Positions 31,181 to 41,074 of a stretch of DNA of 64,000 nt are shown here, one piece after another. The stretch's first letter is position 1, and each line of letters begins with the position of its first letter. Where the stretch lies: contig NC_134400.1 in the NCBI RefSeq assembly GCF_050003625.1, positions 63,550,241 through 63,614,240 on the forward strand. The letters are read 5' to 3'. The stretch is from Haematobia irritans. Taxonomy: Eukaryota > Arthropoda > Insecta > Diptera > Muscidae. The translations under genes were made by a program, and so were the position numbers. The notes under the pieces are model-generated. The model made no database searches and was not told the origin of the DNA. It saw only the letters and a list, made by a program, of their open reading frames with translations.

Positions 31181-32115
31181 AAGGGTGATTTGTTAAGAGC
31201 TTGATAACTTTTTTTTTAAAAAAAAACGCATAAAATTTGCAAAATCTCATCGGTTCTTTATTTGAAACGTTAGATTGGTCCATGACATTTACTTTTTGAA
31301 GATAATTTCTTTTAAATGTTGACCGCGGCTGCGTCTTAGGTGGTCCATTCGGAAAGTCCAATTTTGGGCAACTTTTTCGAGCATTTCGGCCGGAATAGCC
31401 CGAATTTCTTCGGAAATGTTGTCTTCCAAAGCTGGAATAGTTGCTGGCTTATTTCTGTAGACTTTAGACTTGACGTAGCCCCACAAAAAATAGTCTAAAG
31501 GCGTCAAATCGCATGATCTTGGTGGCCAACTTACCGGTCCATTTCTTGAGATGAATTGTTCTCCGAAGTTTTCCCTCAAAATGGCCATAGAATCGCGAGC
31601 TGTGTGGCATGTAGCGCCATCTTGTTGAAACCACATGTCAACCAAGTTCAGTTCTTCCATTTTTGGCAACAAAAAGTTTGTTAGCATCGAACGATAGCGA
31701 TCGCCATTCACCGTAACGTTGCGTCCAACAGCATCTTTGAAAAAATACGGTCCAATGATTCCACCAGCGTACAAACCACACCAAACAGTGCATTTTTCGG
31801 GATGCATGGGCAGTTCTTGAACGGCTTCTGGTTGCTCTTCACTCCAAATGCGGCAATTTTGCTTATTTACGTAGCCATTCAACCAGAAATGAGCCTCATC
31901 GCTGAACAAAATTTGTCGATAAAAAAGCGGATTTTCTGCCAACTTTTCTAGGGCCCATTCACTGAAAATTCGACGTTGTGGCTCGTTAGTAAGTCTATTC
32001 ATGATGAAATGTCAAAGCATACAGAGCATCTTTCTCTTTGACACCATGTCTGAAATCCCACGTGATCTGTCAAATACTAAAGCATGAAAATCCTAACCTC
32101 AAAAGAATCACCCTT
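31181..32115 (-). mobile_element. mariner-like (IS630/Tc1 group) element 1, 5'-deleted
   Basis: The ends are AAGGGTGATT and complement, with TA on both sides (31179-31180 and 32116-32117). It is 935 bp and carries only the C-terminal two thirds of a transposase. It is inserted in the 3' region of the hAT element. Confidence 0.88.
31289..32002 (-). pseudogene. mariner-like transposase 1, N-terminus missing
   Basis: 237 residues. A DDE/D-type transposase that would cut and paste the element. Motifs: ILFSDEAHFWLNGYVNKQN (first Asp), WFQQDGATCHTARDS (second Asp) and WPPRSCDLTPLDYFLWGYVK (third Asp). The second and third Asp are separated by 36 residues. The N-terminal helix-turn-helix DNA-binding domains are absent, so it is probably non-functional although the frame is open. 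Confidence 0.88.
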
Positions 32116-32501
32116 TATAATACGTTAAAGCTTTCTTAATAAACAGACTGAATTTGAAAAGGAATTTTTTGTAATTTTTTTTGTGATAACAATTCCCAGA
32201 GGATGGAAAGGAGATGATATGAGATTCTTATATGAAATGTATTTTAAATATCGAATTATATGTAATAATAATTAATACTAAATGCTATAAAAACCATAAA
32301 CTGTGGACTAAAAAATTTTTACTTATGTATTGTCAATGTATATTTGGATTTTTATGTGTTATTAACCAAAAAAAGTACAAAACGGTTATACAACTTTAAA
32401 GCTTCCTTAATAAACAAACTGAATTTAAAAAGGACTTTGTTGTGTTGTGATAACAATTGGGATGTTAGAAAATACGCATAAATCAATGCCCGAAATTTGT
32501 A

Positions 32502-33408
32502 AAGGGTGGTTAAATTGTCAGGGCCGATGTTGAATGTGAACCACACCTAAACGCCAAGTTTTTTCCGAATTTTTTGACATTTCTCTATTTCAGACTTACT
32601 CAATTTGAACCATGGAAAGATACACAATCCAACAACGTGTTAAAGTTATCCAGACTTATGATGTGGATGATCAATTTTCGAAGAAAATCATCTTCAGTGA
32701 TGAGGCACATTTTCACCTCAGTGGATTCATCAATAAACAGAATTGCCGCATTTGGGCGAATGATAATCCAAGAGTGATTGTCGAAAAACCAATGCACCCA
32801 CAAAGAGTGACTGTTTGGTGCGGTTTATGGGCTGGCAGCATCATCGGGCCGTATTTTTTCCAAAATGAGGCCGGTCAGGCAGTTACTGTGAATGGTGTTC
32901 GCTATCGTGAGATGATAACGAACTTTTTATGGCCCGAATTGGAAGATATGGATGTGGACGATATGTGGTTTCAGCAGGACGGTGCCACTTGTCACACAGC
33001 TAATGAAACAATGGCTCTTTTGCGCAACAAATTCAATGGCCGTGTTATCTCACGTAATGGCGATGTCAATTGGCCCCCAAGATCACGTGATTTGACACCG
33101 TTGGACTTTTTTTCTTTGGGGTTATTTGAAAGAAAAGGTGTACGTCAATAAGCCAGCAACAATTCAAGAGCTAAAGGATGAGATAATTCGGCACATTAAC
33201 GGCATAGAACCTCCATTATGCCTCAGCGTCATCGAACCATCGGATGAAGGTGTGCCACCGATGTCGCGGCGCCCATTTGGCCGATAGTTGTTCCATACAT
33301 AATTGAGTAATACCAATATATCATAATGAAATAAAATTACAATAATTTCCTAAATAGTTTGTGTTTTATTCAAAATCAACATCGGCCCTTGAAATTTTAA
33401 CCACCTTT
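32502..33408 (+). mobile_element. mariner-like element 2
   Basis: Inverted ends of about 33 bp begin AAGGGTGGTTAAA at the left and AAAGGTGGTTAAA (complement strand) at the right and share GGGCCGATGTTGA. TA flanks both sides (32500-32501, 33409-33410). The target is one unit of a tandem duplication; the second unit at 33464 shows the uninterrupted site TTTGTATAATACATC. Confidence 0.9.
32612..33287 (+). pseudogene. mariner-like transposase 2, internally deleted and frameshifted
   Basis: A short N-terminal piece, MERYTIQQRVKVIQTYD, is joined in frame to the catalytic domain, so the second DNA-binding helix region is deleted. Catalytic motifs: IIFSDEAHFHLSGFINKQN, MWFQQDGATCHTANE and WPPRSRDLTPLDFF, again 36 residues between second and third Asp. 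A frameshift in a T run near 33107 follows; the rest (KEKVYVNKPATIQELKDE) lies in another frame to about 33287. Confidence 0.85.
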
Positions 33409-33410
33409 TA

Positions 33411-33565
33411 TAATACATCTTTGGTTTTTTTTTAGTCAAACATTGCATTTTATTTAGGATTTTGGATGTTAGAAAATACGCATAAATCAATACCCAAAAT
33501 TTGTATAATACATCTTTGGTTTTTTTAGTCAAACATTGCATTTTATTTAGGATTTTGGTGCCTGC
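33411..33565. repeat. tandem duplication around the mariner 2 target
   Basis: Text TAATACATCTTTGGTTTTTT then TAGTCAAACATTGCATTTTA appears twice (33411 and 33508), and GGATGTTAGAAAATACGCAT occurs at 32459 and 33464. The unit is about 95 bp once mariner 2 is removed. Confidence 0.8.
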
Positions 33566-34088
33566 ATTACCTTTTATGATGGCAACTGGCATATTAAAAT
33601 TTATAAAATATTTTTGGTGCTTTTTGCCCTTCGGGAGTTGGCAACACTGCCCTCCAGAATGAATAGGTTGGGGAATCGACAGATAATAGAGCTAAATCTT
33701 TATTACTCTTAGCATATTTATAGATGGTGTCCGAACTGTCTATAGCCCGTCTAAAAAACACAATAAATTAAGTAAAGAAATAAGTATGGAGTTTTAAAAA
33801 CGACATACGAACATATCCCCGGTGGTCATTTTCTTGGGGTTTCATATATATAAGGCACATGTAGAGATGGATTTTTTCAGAACCGCCGTGTTAAACACAA
33901 TGAAATTATTCCATATTGAGAATGCGCACCGTAGCATTGAGTACCCTGAAGCTATTTGTTTGCAATATAGCCAATATTGCTGTGTATTATTTTAGTTTCA
34001 CAGCCAATATAGTGTACTAAGGCCAGTTTCGCACGGCGCGAGTTGTTCACGACAATATTTTACAGGCAGTCCATGGATGAGAATTATT
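33566..34088. other. stretch without recognised genes
   Basis: No protein domain, long inverted repeat or tandem array was seen. The sequence includes AT-rich text typical of old element remains. Confidence 0.5.
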
Positions 34089-34187
34089 CAACCGTCGAAC
34101 TGAACGGACGTGGTTTCTAATAGCGGAGTATTTCATCGTAATAAGTACTTATTACGAATTTCACGTGTGGTGGAAATATAAACCACC

Positions 34188-34970
34188 ATGCAGCGAAATT
34201 CAAAGTCATCCACTGGGTTGCTAACTTCAGGGCCCAGTGGACGGGTAACGACTGAAGTTATAAATTTGGTGTCTACTCAGAGGTACGAAAAAAGTTTCCC
34301 GGACCAAGTCCTCGACGGCAAGATGCTGGATGGTATCAAGGACGATATAAGTTAATAGCTTTTGCGGACCAGAGGTCTATGGATTGCTTTAAAGCTGCAT
34401 TGATGCTAATTGGTGAAGTTTGGGAGGGAGCCAGCTAAACGTAGAGCACATGCATGGATACCGGCAAACCCTCCTGATCCTGAGTCAATACTAGAGAGAC
34501 TAAATGAATGTAACCCAGATCTTCCAACCGCCGATTGGAAGGTTGGTCGTTTGGATGAGGTGGATGGACCAATACGACATACGGTGTTTATATTAAACAT
34601 AGAGTCGCTGCCACATCTAGCCCAGACCCAAGGACGTGTAAGTTATGGCTTTCATGATATCCATATGAAGGTATACAAAAGCGATCAGCCAAAGGATTCC
34701 AAAACGGACAAGCCTCCGGTAGAGTCAGCAGTGAAAAAATCTCCTAACGACGCCGAAGGAGACATAAACCCTGCACACTGTGGCGAAAATCATATGCGGG
34801 AAGTTTCTACAGGCTCAAACCTCACCAAAGCTGAACCGCGGATTGTTGCGAGAGTCACCGAGATCTGTGAAGAGGAAGCCCTTGATGACTCAATTGAAGC
34901 GGCTGATGTGACGTTGGTTGAAAATTTGGATGGTTCTACGGTTCCTCCAGATAAATCTTCACCATTGTAA
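34188..34970 (+). pseudogene. LOA-type LINE ORF1 (Gag-like), internal deletion
   Basis: The ATG at 34188 starts MQRNSKSSTGLLTSGPSGRV, as in the copy at 39843. A deletion near 34276 and a frameshift at 34410 follow. The second part (34410-34970) has ADWKVGRLDEVDGP, FILNIESLPHLAQTQGRVSY and an acidic C-terminus rich in Glu/Asp. No zinc knuckle is visible. Its end overlaps the start of ORF2 in another frame. Confidence 0.72.
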
Positions 34971-35606
34971 GACCGCTTGTGCTGCCTTAAAAATTCTCCT
35001 GATGAAAGGAGACATAGATATAGTTCTTATTCAAGAACCATACATATATAAGAACAAGATCTGTGAATTAAGCACTCCGGGTTTCAAACTTTTGCATAAT
35101 ACCGGTAACGATATAAATCGAGCATGTATAATTGCTAAAAACGAACTAAACTTGTTTCTGCTTCCTTCATTGAGCAATGCAGACACTGTCGTAGCCAGTC
35201 TAGAGATATCCAAATGCAAATATTGGGTATCTTCGGTCTACATGGGACATGATAGGGAGATGCCACCCTGTGCCGTTAAGACCTAGTTAAGTCACTAAAA
35301 ACAAAGACAAAACTCATTATGGGATACGATGCAAATGCACATCATAGTATTTGGGGAAGTAGTGATACTAATGTAAGGGGAGAGTCGCTAATAGAGTTTA
35401 TTTTGCGTACTAACCTGGTAGTTTGCAATAAGGGAGATGCACCAACCTTCGTCACCAGAAACAGGCAAGAGGTTTTGGACGTCACGTTGACCTCTCCGGA
35501 ACTGAATGATAAGATATCTGAGTGGCAAGTTTGGAGGGAACATAGCTTCTCAGATCATCGCTACATCAGTTTCAGATTGGCTGTTCGTACTTCAAACACC
35601 ATATTT
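34943..35606 (+). pseudogene. LOA-type LINE endonuclease domain
   Basis: The AP-type endonuclease reads LQINLHHCKTACAALK (Asn), DIVLIQEPYIYKNKICEL (Glu), MGYDANAHHSIWGSSD (Asp/Asn) and FSDHRYISF (the catalytic SDH). The EN catalytic residues are therefore visible. A frameshift or stop lies near 35286. Downstream ORF2 is missing. Confidence 0.8.
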
Positions 35607-36759
35607 CTCGTAGTCTTCCAGTAAAAAATATCCAGCAAAAACTAGCAAGAGAGTAAGAGTGTATTTTACACTCTTTGTTTAAAATTGCTGAAAAGTACAC
35701 GAACGGTATCCAGTAAGTATTTGCACATTGAAAATTTCAGCTGCTAAAACATTGAAAACAAAAAACGAATCCTGTATATTTAAGTTCCAATCGTAGTTGC
35801 CGAACATGTACATTGTATTGGTACTTTGTTTGTTATCAATAACCAGCTGGCAAACTATGCTATGGTTTGCAAGATTTTACTGGGGAAAAAATCTCTAGCA
35901 AAAACTTGCAATTTCTGTATCTCATAACTGTCAAATGTAGCCTCTCTCCGGCTCTCTTTTGTTGGCGTTTTGGTGTAAACGAACGACTTCAAGTAAAAAT
36001 TTGGAATAGTTATCAAAAATTATCGGGTTCTCGAATGGAGCTATTATGTCGTGGTGGACTGTAAACAGCGTTTTGTTTATGTAAATTGTTACCGTTGTAA
36101 TTTGAAAATCATCTACAGATATTGTATTTTCAAGTGAGGTTTTAACCTTAGACATTCATCCTTCGTCAAAATGACGACGATAAATTTTATTTTCAACGTA
36201 AAGTGTGTTTTGGTCAATTGGAAAATGATAAATTTAATTGTACTAATTCAACCAAATTATGAATTTTTGTTTATTATTAATTTAAAATAAACTGAGTGAC
36301 ATAGTAAACAAAATTTTGGTTATAATTTTTGTCCATGATGCAGTTACTAGAGCCTTTAAATAGGCCGTAGTCAAAATGACGAAGGATGACGTTAGTTTTA
36401 TTCCCATACATGTTTGTAATTTTTTATTTGTTTTTCGTTTTTATTTTTTAAATGAAAAACTTAATTTTCTTAATGAAACAATGTTAAATTTTAGGCAACA
36501 ATAAACAAATCAGTGTACGAAAACTAACGAAACGATTGATGTACGTATCATTTACAGTCACAAACTTTTAAATGTTCGTCAATCGTTTTGTAAGCAGACA
36601 AAAACAAAACAACAAACATTTCAAAAGCAAAAGAGACGAAACGATTGCTTTTATGCTCTTCGGATGTGCGGCGCCAAGTTGTTTCCGCGTCCAAAAAATG
36701 ATATATTACAACAACTATTTGAGTATGACAATCAAAATAAAACATTTATATGTAACAAC
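35607..36759. other. unassigned AT-rich DNA with an inverted repeat
   Basis: Inverted copies of CATCCTTCGTCA lie at about 36154 and 36382, suggesting a small MITE or its remains. The segment 36395-36500 is related in reverse to 28163-28265 inside the MITE at 27980-28336. No protein domain is recognised. Confidence 0.45.
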
Positions 36760-36940
36760 AATATATGACAACAATAGCGTATACTGTGTTAGCAATCCAT
36801 GTACGCAAGTAAGCGTGGATCGACTATTTTCATCTTTAAAGTATATATTGGAAGACCAACGTAATAAGCTGACATCAACAAGCTTAGAGCATTTATTATT
36901 ACCAAGGGTCAATGGGGTATTTGAATATGATGATTGAAAA
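36760..36940 (+). pseudogene. hAT transposase C-terminal fragment (second family)
   Basis: The final residues read NPCTQVSVDRLFSSLKYILE, DQRNKLTSTSLEHLLLPRV and a stop at 36937. This is the hAT dimerisation domain of a family different from those at 1976 and 30790 (SVDRLFS in place of SERSFS or VERTFS). The N-terminal transposase is not seen upstream. Confidence 0.75.
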
Positions 36941-37355
36941 TTTTAAATTATTTGGAAAATAAATTAAATTTTAGTTTTAACATTTACCAATATAACAGGT
37001 GTTCCAAGAATAAATTGAATAAATAATGCAAGACAAAAAAATAACATTCAAGTTTTGTCTTCTTGTAACGACTTATTGAATGAGCAAACGTTTGCGAAAC
37101 GTTTGTAGTCAATGTGTACTTTTTTGTTTTCTATATTGTACTAAGCACCGTAGTACTTTAGGTTTAGGTTTGGTTTCCACTCACAAACAAAAAGCAATAT
37201 AAAACAAGTGCCGTTATCTTGGGTTTTCGTTTTGGATATGCGGGTTGTACGGAACGAAACAATTGGAAAAATGTAGTTTCTGTCCATACGTATGCTATGT
37301 CAATACGTATGGACCTAACATCGTAAATGGTTTGATGTGCTCAGTAGACAATTTC

Positions 37356-37820
<465 letters not shown>

Positions 37821-39160
37821 CTTTGCAATTAACTTGAATATTATGCTTCTCTTACATTTCTTCTCAGATCAGCGATATACATCAGTTCTACACTCGAAAT
37901 CATGACCTACTATTGGACTTGGATATGGAATATAAGATGGGTGTACCTAGCAGTGGATCTGTACTTGGGTCCATGTTTTACATGTTATATTATCTGATTA
38001 CTTTTACAAGTGTATTTTTCTAAGACATTACTATTACTTTTTGTTTAATTGTGACATTTGTACATTGGTTTTGTTATAAGATGTGCCTTACATTAAGCGT
38101 TTACATTAGTATTACTGTTTCAATTCACATAAGATTTGCTAAGGAATCCAATTTTCCAACTGGTTCTAATAGATAATTTAGAGAAAAATTTCCATTTTTC
38201 ATTTTTTATGTTAGTTACTGCTTTTGTTTTTGAATTTAAATGGATAAAGTATATCGTTAGGTGACATTATTTTTTATTTAATACAACATTCTATGTAGTA
38301 TATATATGTAGCTGGTCAAGTACATTCGTACGGTTTGGTTAGGTGCTATATGCATAAGCGTAAATCTTTAAACATATAATACATACATATGTGCATTAGT
38401 CATATACTAATATATATGGGAATGTACAAGCCAAGAGTAGAACTATGTAAACTATTGTATATATAAAAATAATAAAATACCATTAATATATAAGTTTTAA
38501 CTATATAAAATTACCAAATATATTCGATATAACCGAATCTTGTATACCCACCATATTAGACATTGCAAGGAATACGAAAACTTAGGTTTTCACAAAGCAA
38601 CATAGTGGTCGTACTGCTTTGGAAACTGCAAATTTGTTTTAAATATTTACTGTATAGAAATAGATTAAATAATGCAACTTTATCCAATAAATATTGAATG
38701 AAAATATATGTTAAAATCAGATGTACGTACCGAAATAAAATTTACTACAATGTAAATGATATGAATACATTTCAAAGCTGTAAGTAGTAATTTTTTTTCA
38801 TTGGATAATCTATCGGCTAAGCGATATATTGTAGCTACAACTCAATTAAGTCACAATAAATGTAAATACAAATTTTAAAAAAGTATATGACTTTTTTCTA
38901 CAATTTAGCTACGAAGGTTAAATTTAGTTTAACTAATAAAAAGGTTTCCAATAGATATGTCTGGGGAACCAGAAAACATCACACAATTAAGCCAAAAATT
39001 ATTTTAAAAAAATAATTTAAAATTTGTGTACTCTCGGTGAGCCCACTAATTTTTATTCATGATTACACTTCATATAGCTTCAAATTCTTAATTTTATCTA
39101 TTGATTTTAATTAATTACTTCCCTAATAATGTTGTACTTTTTATAATCCCGAGCTTTTAA
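37821..39160. other. AT-rich stretch without recognised genes
   Basis: No domain or long repeat was found. Short text such as CTTGTATACCCACCATA near 38540 resembles the ends of fly interspersed repeats. Confidence 0.5.
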
Positions 39161-39429
39161 CCCGGGTAGTGCTGGAATTATTTTTTTCGAATTTCTTTAT
39201 GAAACTTTCATATATATAAATTTTGTCCTTCGTCCTTGTCCTTGTCGACAGGACCAATTTTTCAGCTGTGACCATATGGTCACATTGGCACTTCTAGGGT
39301 ACAGGTTTTTGATACCTGCAAAATTCAAATTGTTTCATCGCAATCATGAAATTAAACGCCGTTTTATTGATAAAATGTATTGAAAGTTTATTTAAAAGCA
39401 AAATTAAATGATTTTACATGTAAAAAAAT

Positions 39430-39735
39430 GAAATTTTAGCCTTCTCGGGTATTATAGGAAGCGAAACAGTTGACACATAGCCCAACATTACATTTCACGC
39501 AACAAGTTCTGCCTAAACTTTTGCATAAATCACCAGCACAACGTCAACAAAATGATCTGTTCGATCGTAGCGAATGGTTTGTGTTAGTTCATTTTCATGT
39601 CGATGCCGCTTTGGCCCTGCATTGCCGGGTAGTTGGCCATAGTGTTTGCAGTAGTAAGTAGCAATTTCTCTTTTGAATTCGAATTGGGTGGATCTTTTTG
39701 AACCTCTTTGTAATTGCCAAGCATTATTTACAGAT
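39430..39735 (-). pseudogene. piggyBac transposase C-terminus
   Basis: The frame continues from the other side of the LINE as VNNAWQLQRGSKRSTQFEFK then REIATYYCKHYG, the helical C-terminal part of piggyBac transposases. Further on, RYDRTDHFVD and, in shifted frames, a cysteine-rich CVKCNVGLCVNCF finger, the DNA-binding tail of this family, are recognisable. Frameshifts separate these parts. Confidence 0.8.
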
Positions 39736-39842
39736 CTTTATTCAACCGTCGAACGGAACGGACGTGTTTTTTTAATTGCGGATAAAATCATCGTAATAAG
39801 TACCTACTACGAATTTTAAGTGTGGTGGGATATTAGGCCACC

Positions 39843-41074
39843 ATGCAGAGAAATTCAAAGACATCCACTGGGTTGCTAACTTCAGGGCCCAGTGGACGGG
39901 TATCGACTGGAGTTATACATTTGGGCAATGACCAAGAGTTAGGCCCAATTAGTCGACCTGTAGACGGGTCGACAGGTGGCGACAATTTGACAAGTCGAAC
40001 CTTTTCCAAGGTAACGGCATCAAAAGGAGATAATCCCTCACGAAAGAGATTCAAGGAACGCAGAAATGATTTGTTTATCCTAAAGAAATTAGGATCAGTC
40101 GACCCAAGCACGTTGTCGGCTAAACAACGCGATTCCTTAAAATGGGCTCAAGGAATTCTTGAGGCTGGAAAAAGGGAACGATCACCGGATGAGCTGCCAT
40201 CCTCCAAAAGGAATCAACGATCGTTTGCCTCAGTTGCTAAAGACAGCCTTGTGGTGGCTATCATAAATAAAGGAACATTGGACGGTATGGTTCCAAAGCA
40301 AAAATGGAGGGAAATTGAGAATGCTTTGTCTGGCGTCTACTCACAGGTGCTGGAAAAGTTTCCCGGCCCAGATCCTCGACACCAAGAGGCTGGTTGGTAT
40401 CAAGGACGATTTAAGCTAGTCGCATTTGAGGACCAGAGGTCTATAGAATGTTTTAAAGCTGCTCTGATACTAATTGGTAAAGTTTGGGAAGGAGCTGCTC
40501 TAGAGTTAGTCGAGAAGAAAGACATACCGGCTAGACCTAGAGCACATGCTAGACCTAGAGCACATCTATTTTAAATAGACTGAAACAATGCAATCCAGAT
40601 CTTCCAACAGCTGATTGGAAGGTTGGCCGTATGGATGAAGTGGATGGGCCAAGACGGCATGCAGTGTTTATATTGAACACTCAGTCTTTGCCACATCTAG
40701 CAAAGTCTCAGGGCCGTGTATGTTATGGCTTTCATTATATCCAAATGAAGGTGTATAAAAACGATCAGCTAAAGGATTCAGAAATGGACAAGCCTCTGTC
40801 TGAATCAGAAGTAAGCGGATCCTCTTGCGAAGTCGAGGGAGATACCAAAGTTGAAGACATGGATAGATACCGCATGCGTGAGGAGGCTTCTACTGCCTCA
40901 GAACTCACCAAAGTTGAACCTATGGTTATTGCGAGAGTCACCGATATCTCTGAAGAGGACATTCTTGATGACTCGATTGAAGCGGCTGATTTGACGGTTG
41001 TTGAAAATCTCGATGGTCCTACGGATCCTCCATCTGAGAGGATACAAGCGAGAACTGAGAAAGGCTCAGCATAA
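39843..41074 (+). pseudogene. LOA-type LINE ORF1 (unit 1)
   Basis: ATG at 39843 after a ~107-bp 5' UTR. The first frame (39843-40574) has GDNPSRKRFKERRNDLFILK, SAKQRDSLKWAQGILEAGK and FPGPDPRHQEAGWYQGRFKL; a small tandem repeat of AGACCTAGAGCACATC-like text near 40530 causes a frame break. The second frame (40631-41074) has RHAVFILNTQSLPHLAKSQG and an acidic C-terminus. It probably binds the element RNA, by analogy with other LINE ORF1 proteins. Confidence 0.72.

Larger units (their letters stand above)
30985..32454. repeat. ~270-bp tandem duplication of the hAT 3' region, one unit holding a mariner
   Basis: Unit 1 (30985-32192) and unit 2 (32193-32454) share TTCCCAGAGGATG, ATGTATTTTAAATATCGAAT, TATTGTCAATGTAT-like text and CTTAATAAACA. 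Unit 1 carries the 937-bp mariner insertion including its TA. The units have diverged by many substitutions, so this duplication is old. Confidence 0.75.
34089..35606 (+). mobile_element. LOA-type LINE copy 1, 3'-truncated
   Basis: It aligns with the composite LINE from its 5' UTR (TATTCAACCGTCGAAC at 34086 and 39739), through an internally deleted ORF1 to the endonuclease of ORF2. Similarity stops at about 35606, after the motif SFRLAVRTSNTIF, where unrelated DNA begins. It therefore has no RT, RNase H or tail. Confidence 0.8.

Noticed and set aside
34410..34970. Possible host gene with an acidic C-terminus
   Set aside because: It matches ORF1 of the LOA-type LINE at 40600-41074.
39157..39175. 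Firm piggyBac left terminus (TTAA plus CCCGGGTAG)
   Set aside because: No matching inverted copy with TTAA was found on the right side, so it is only a candidate.
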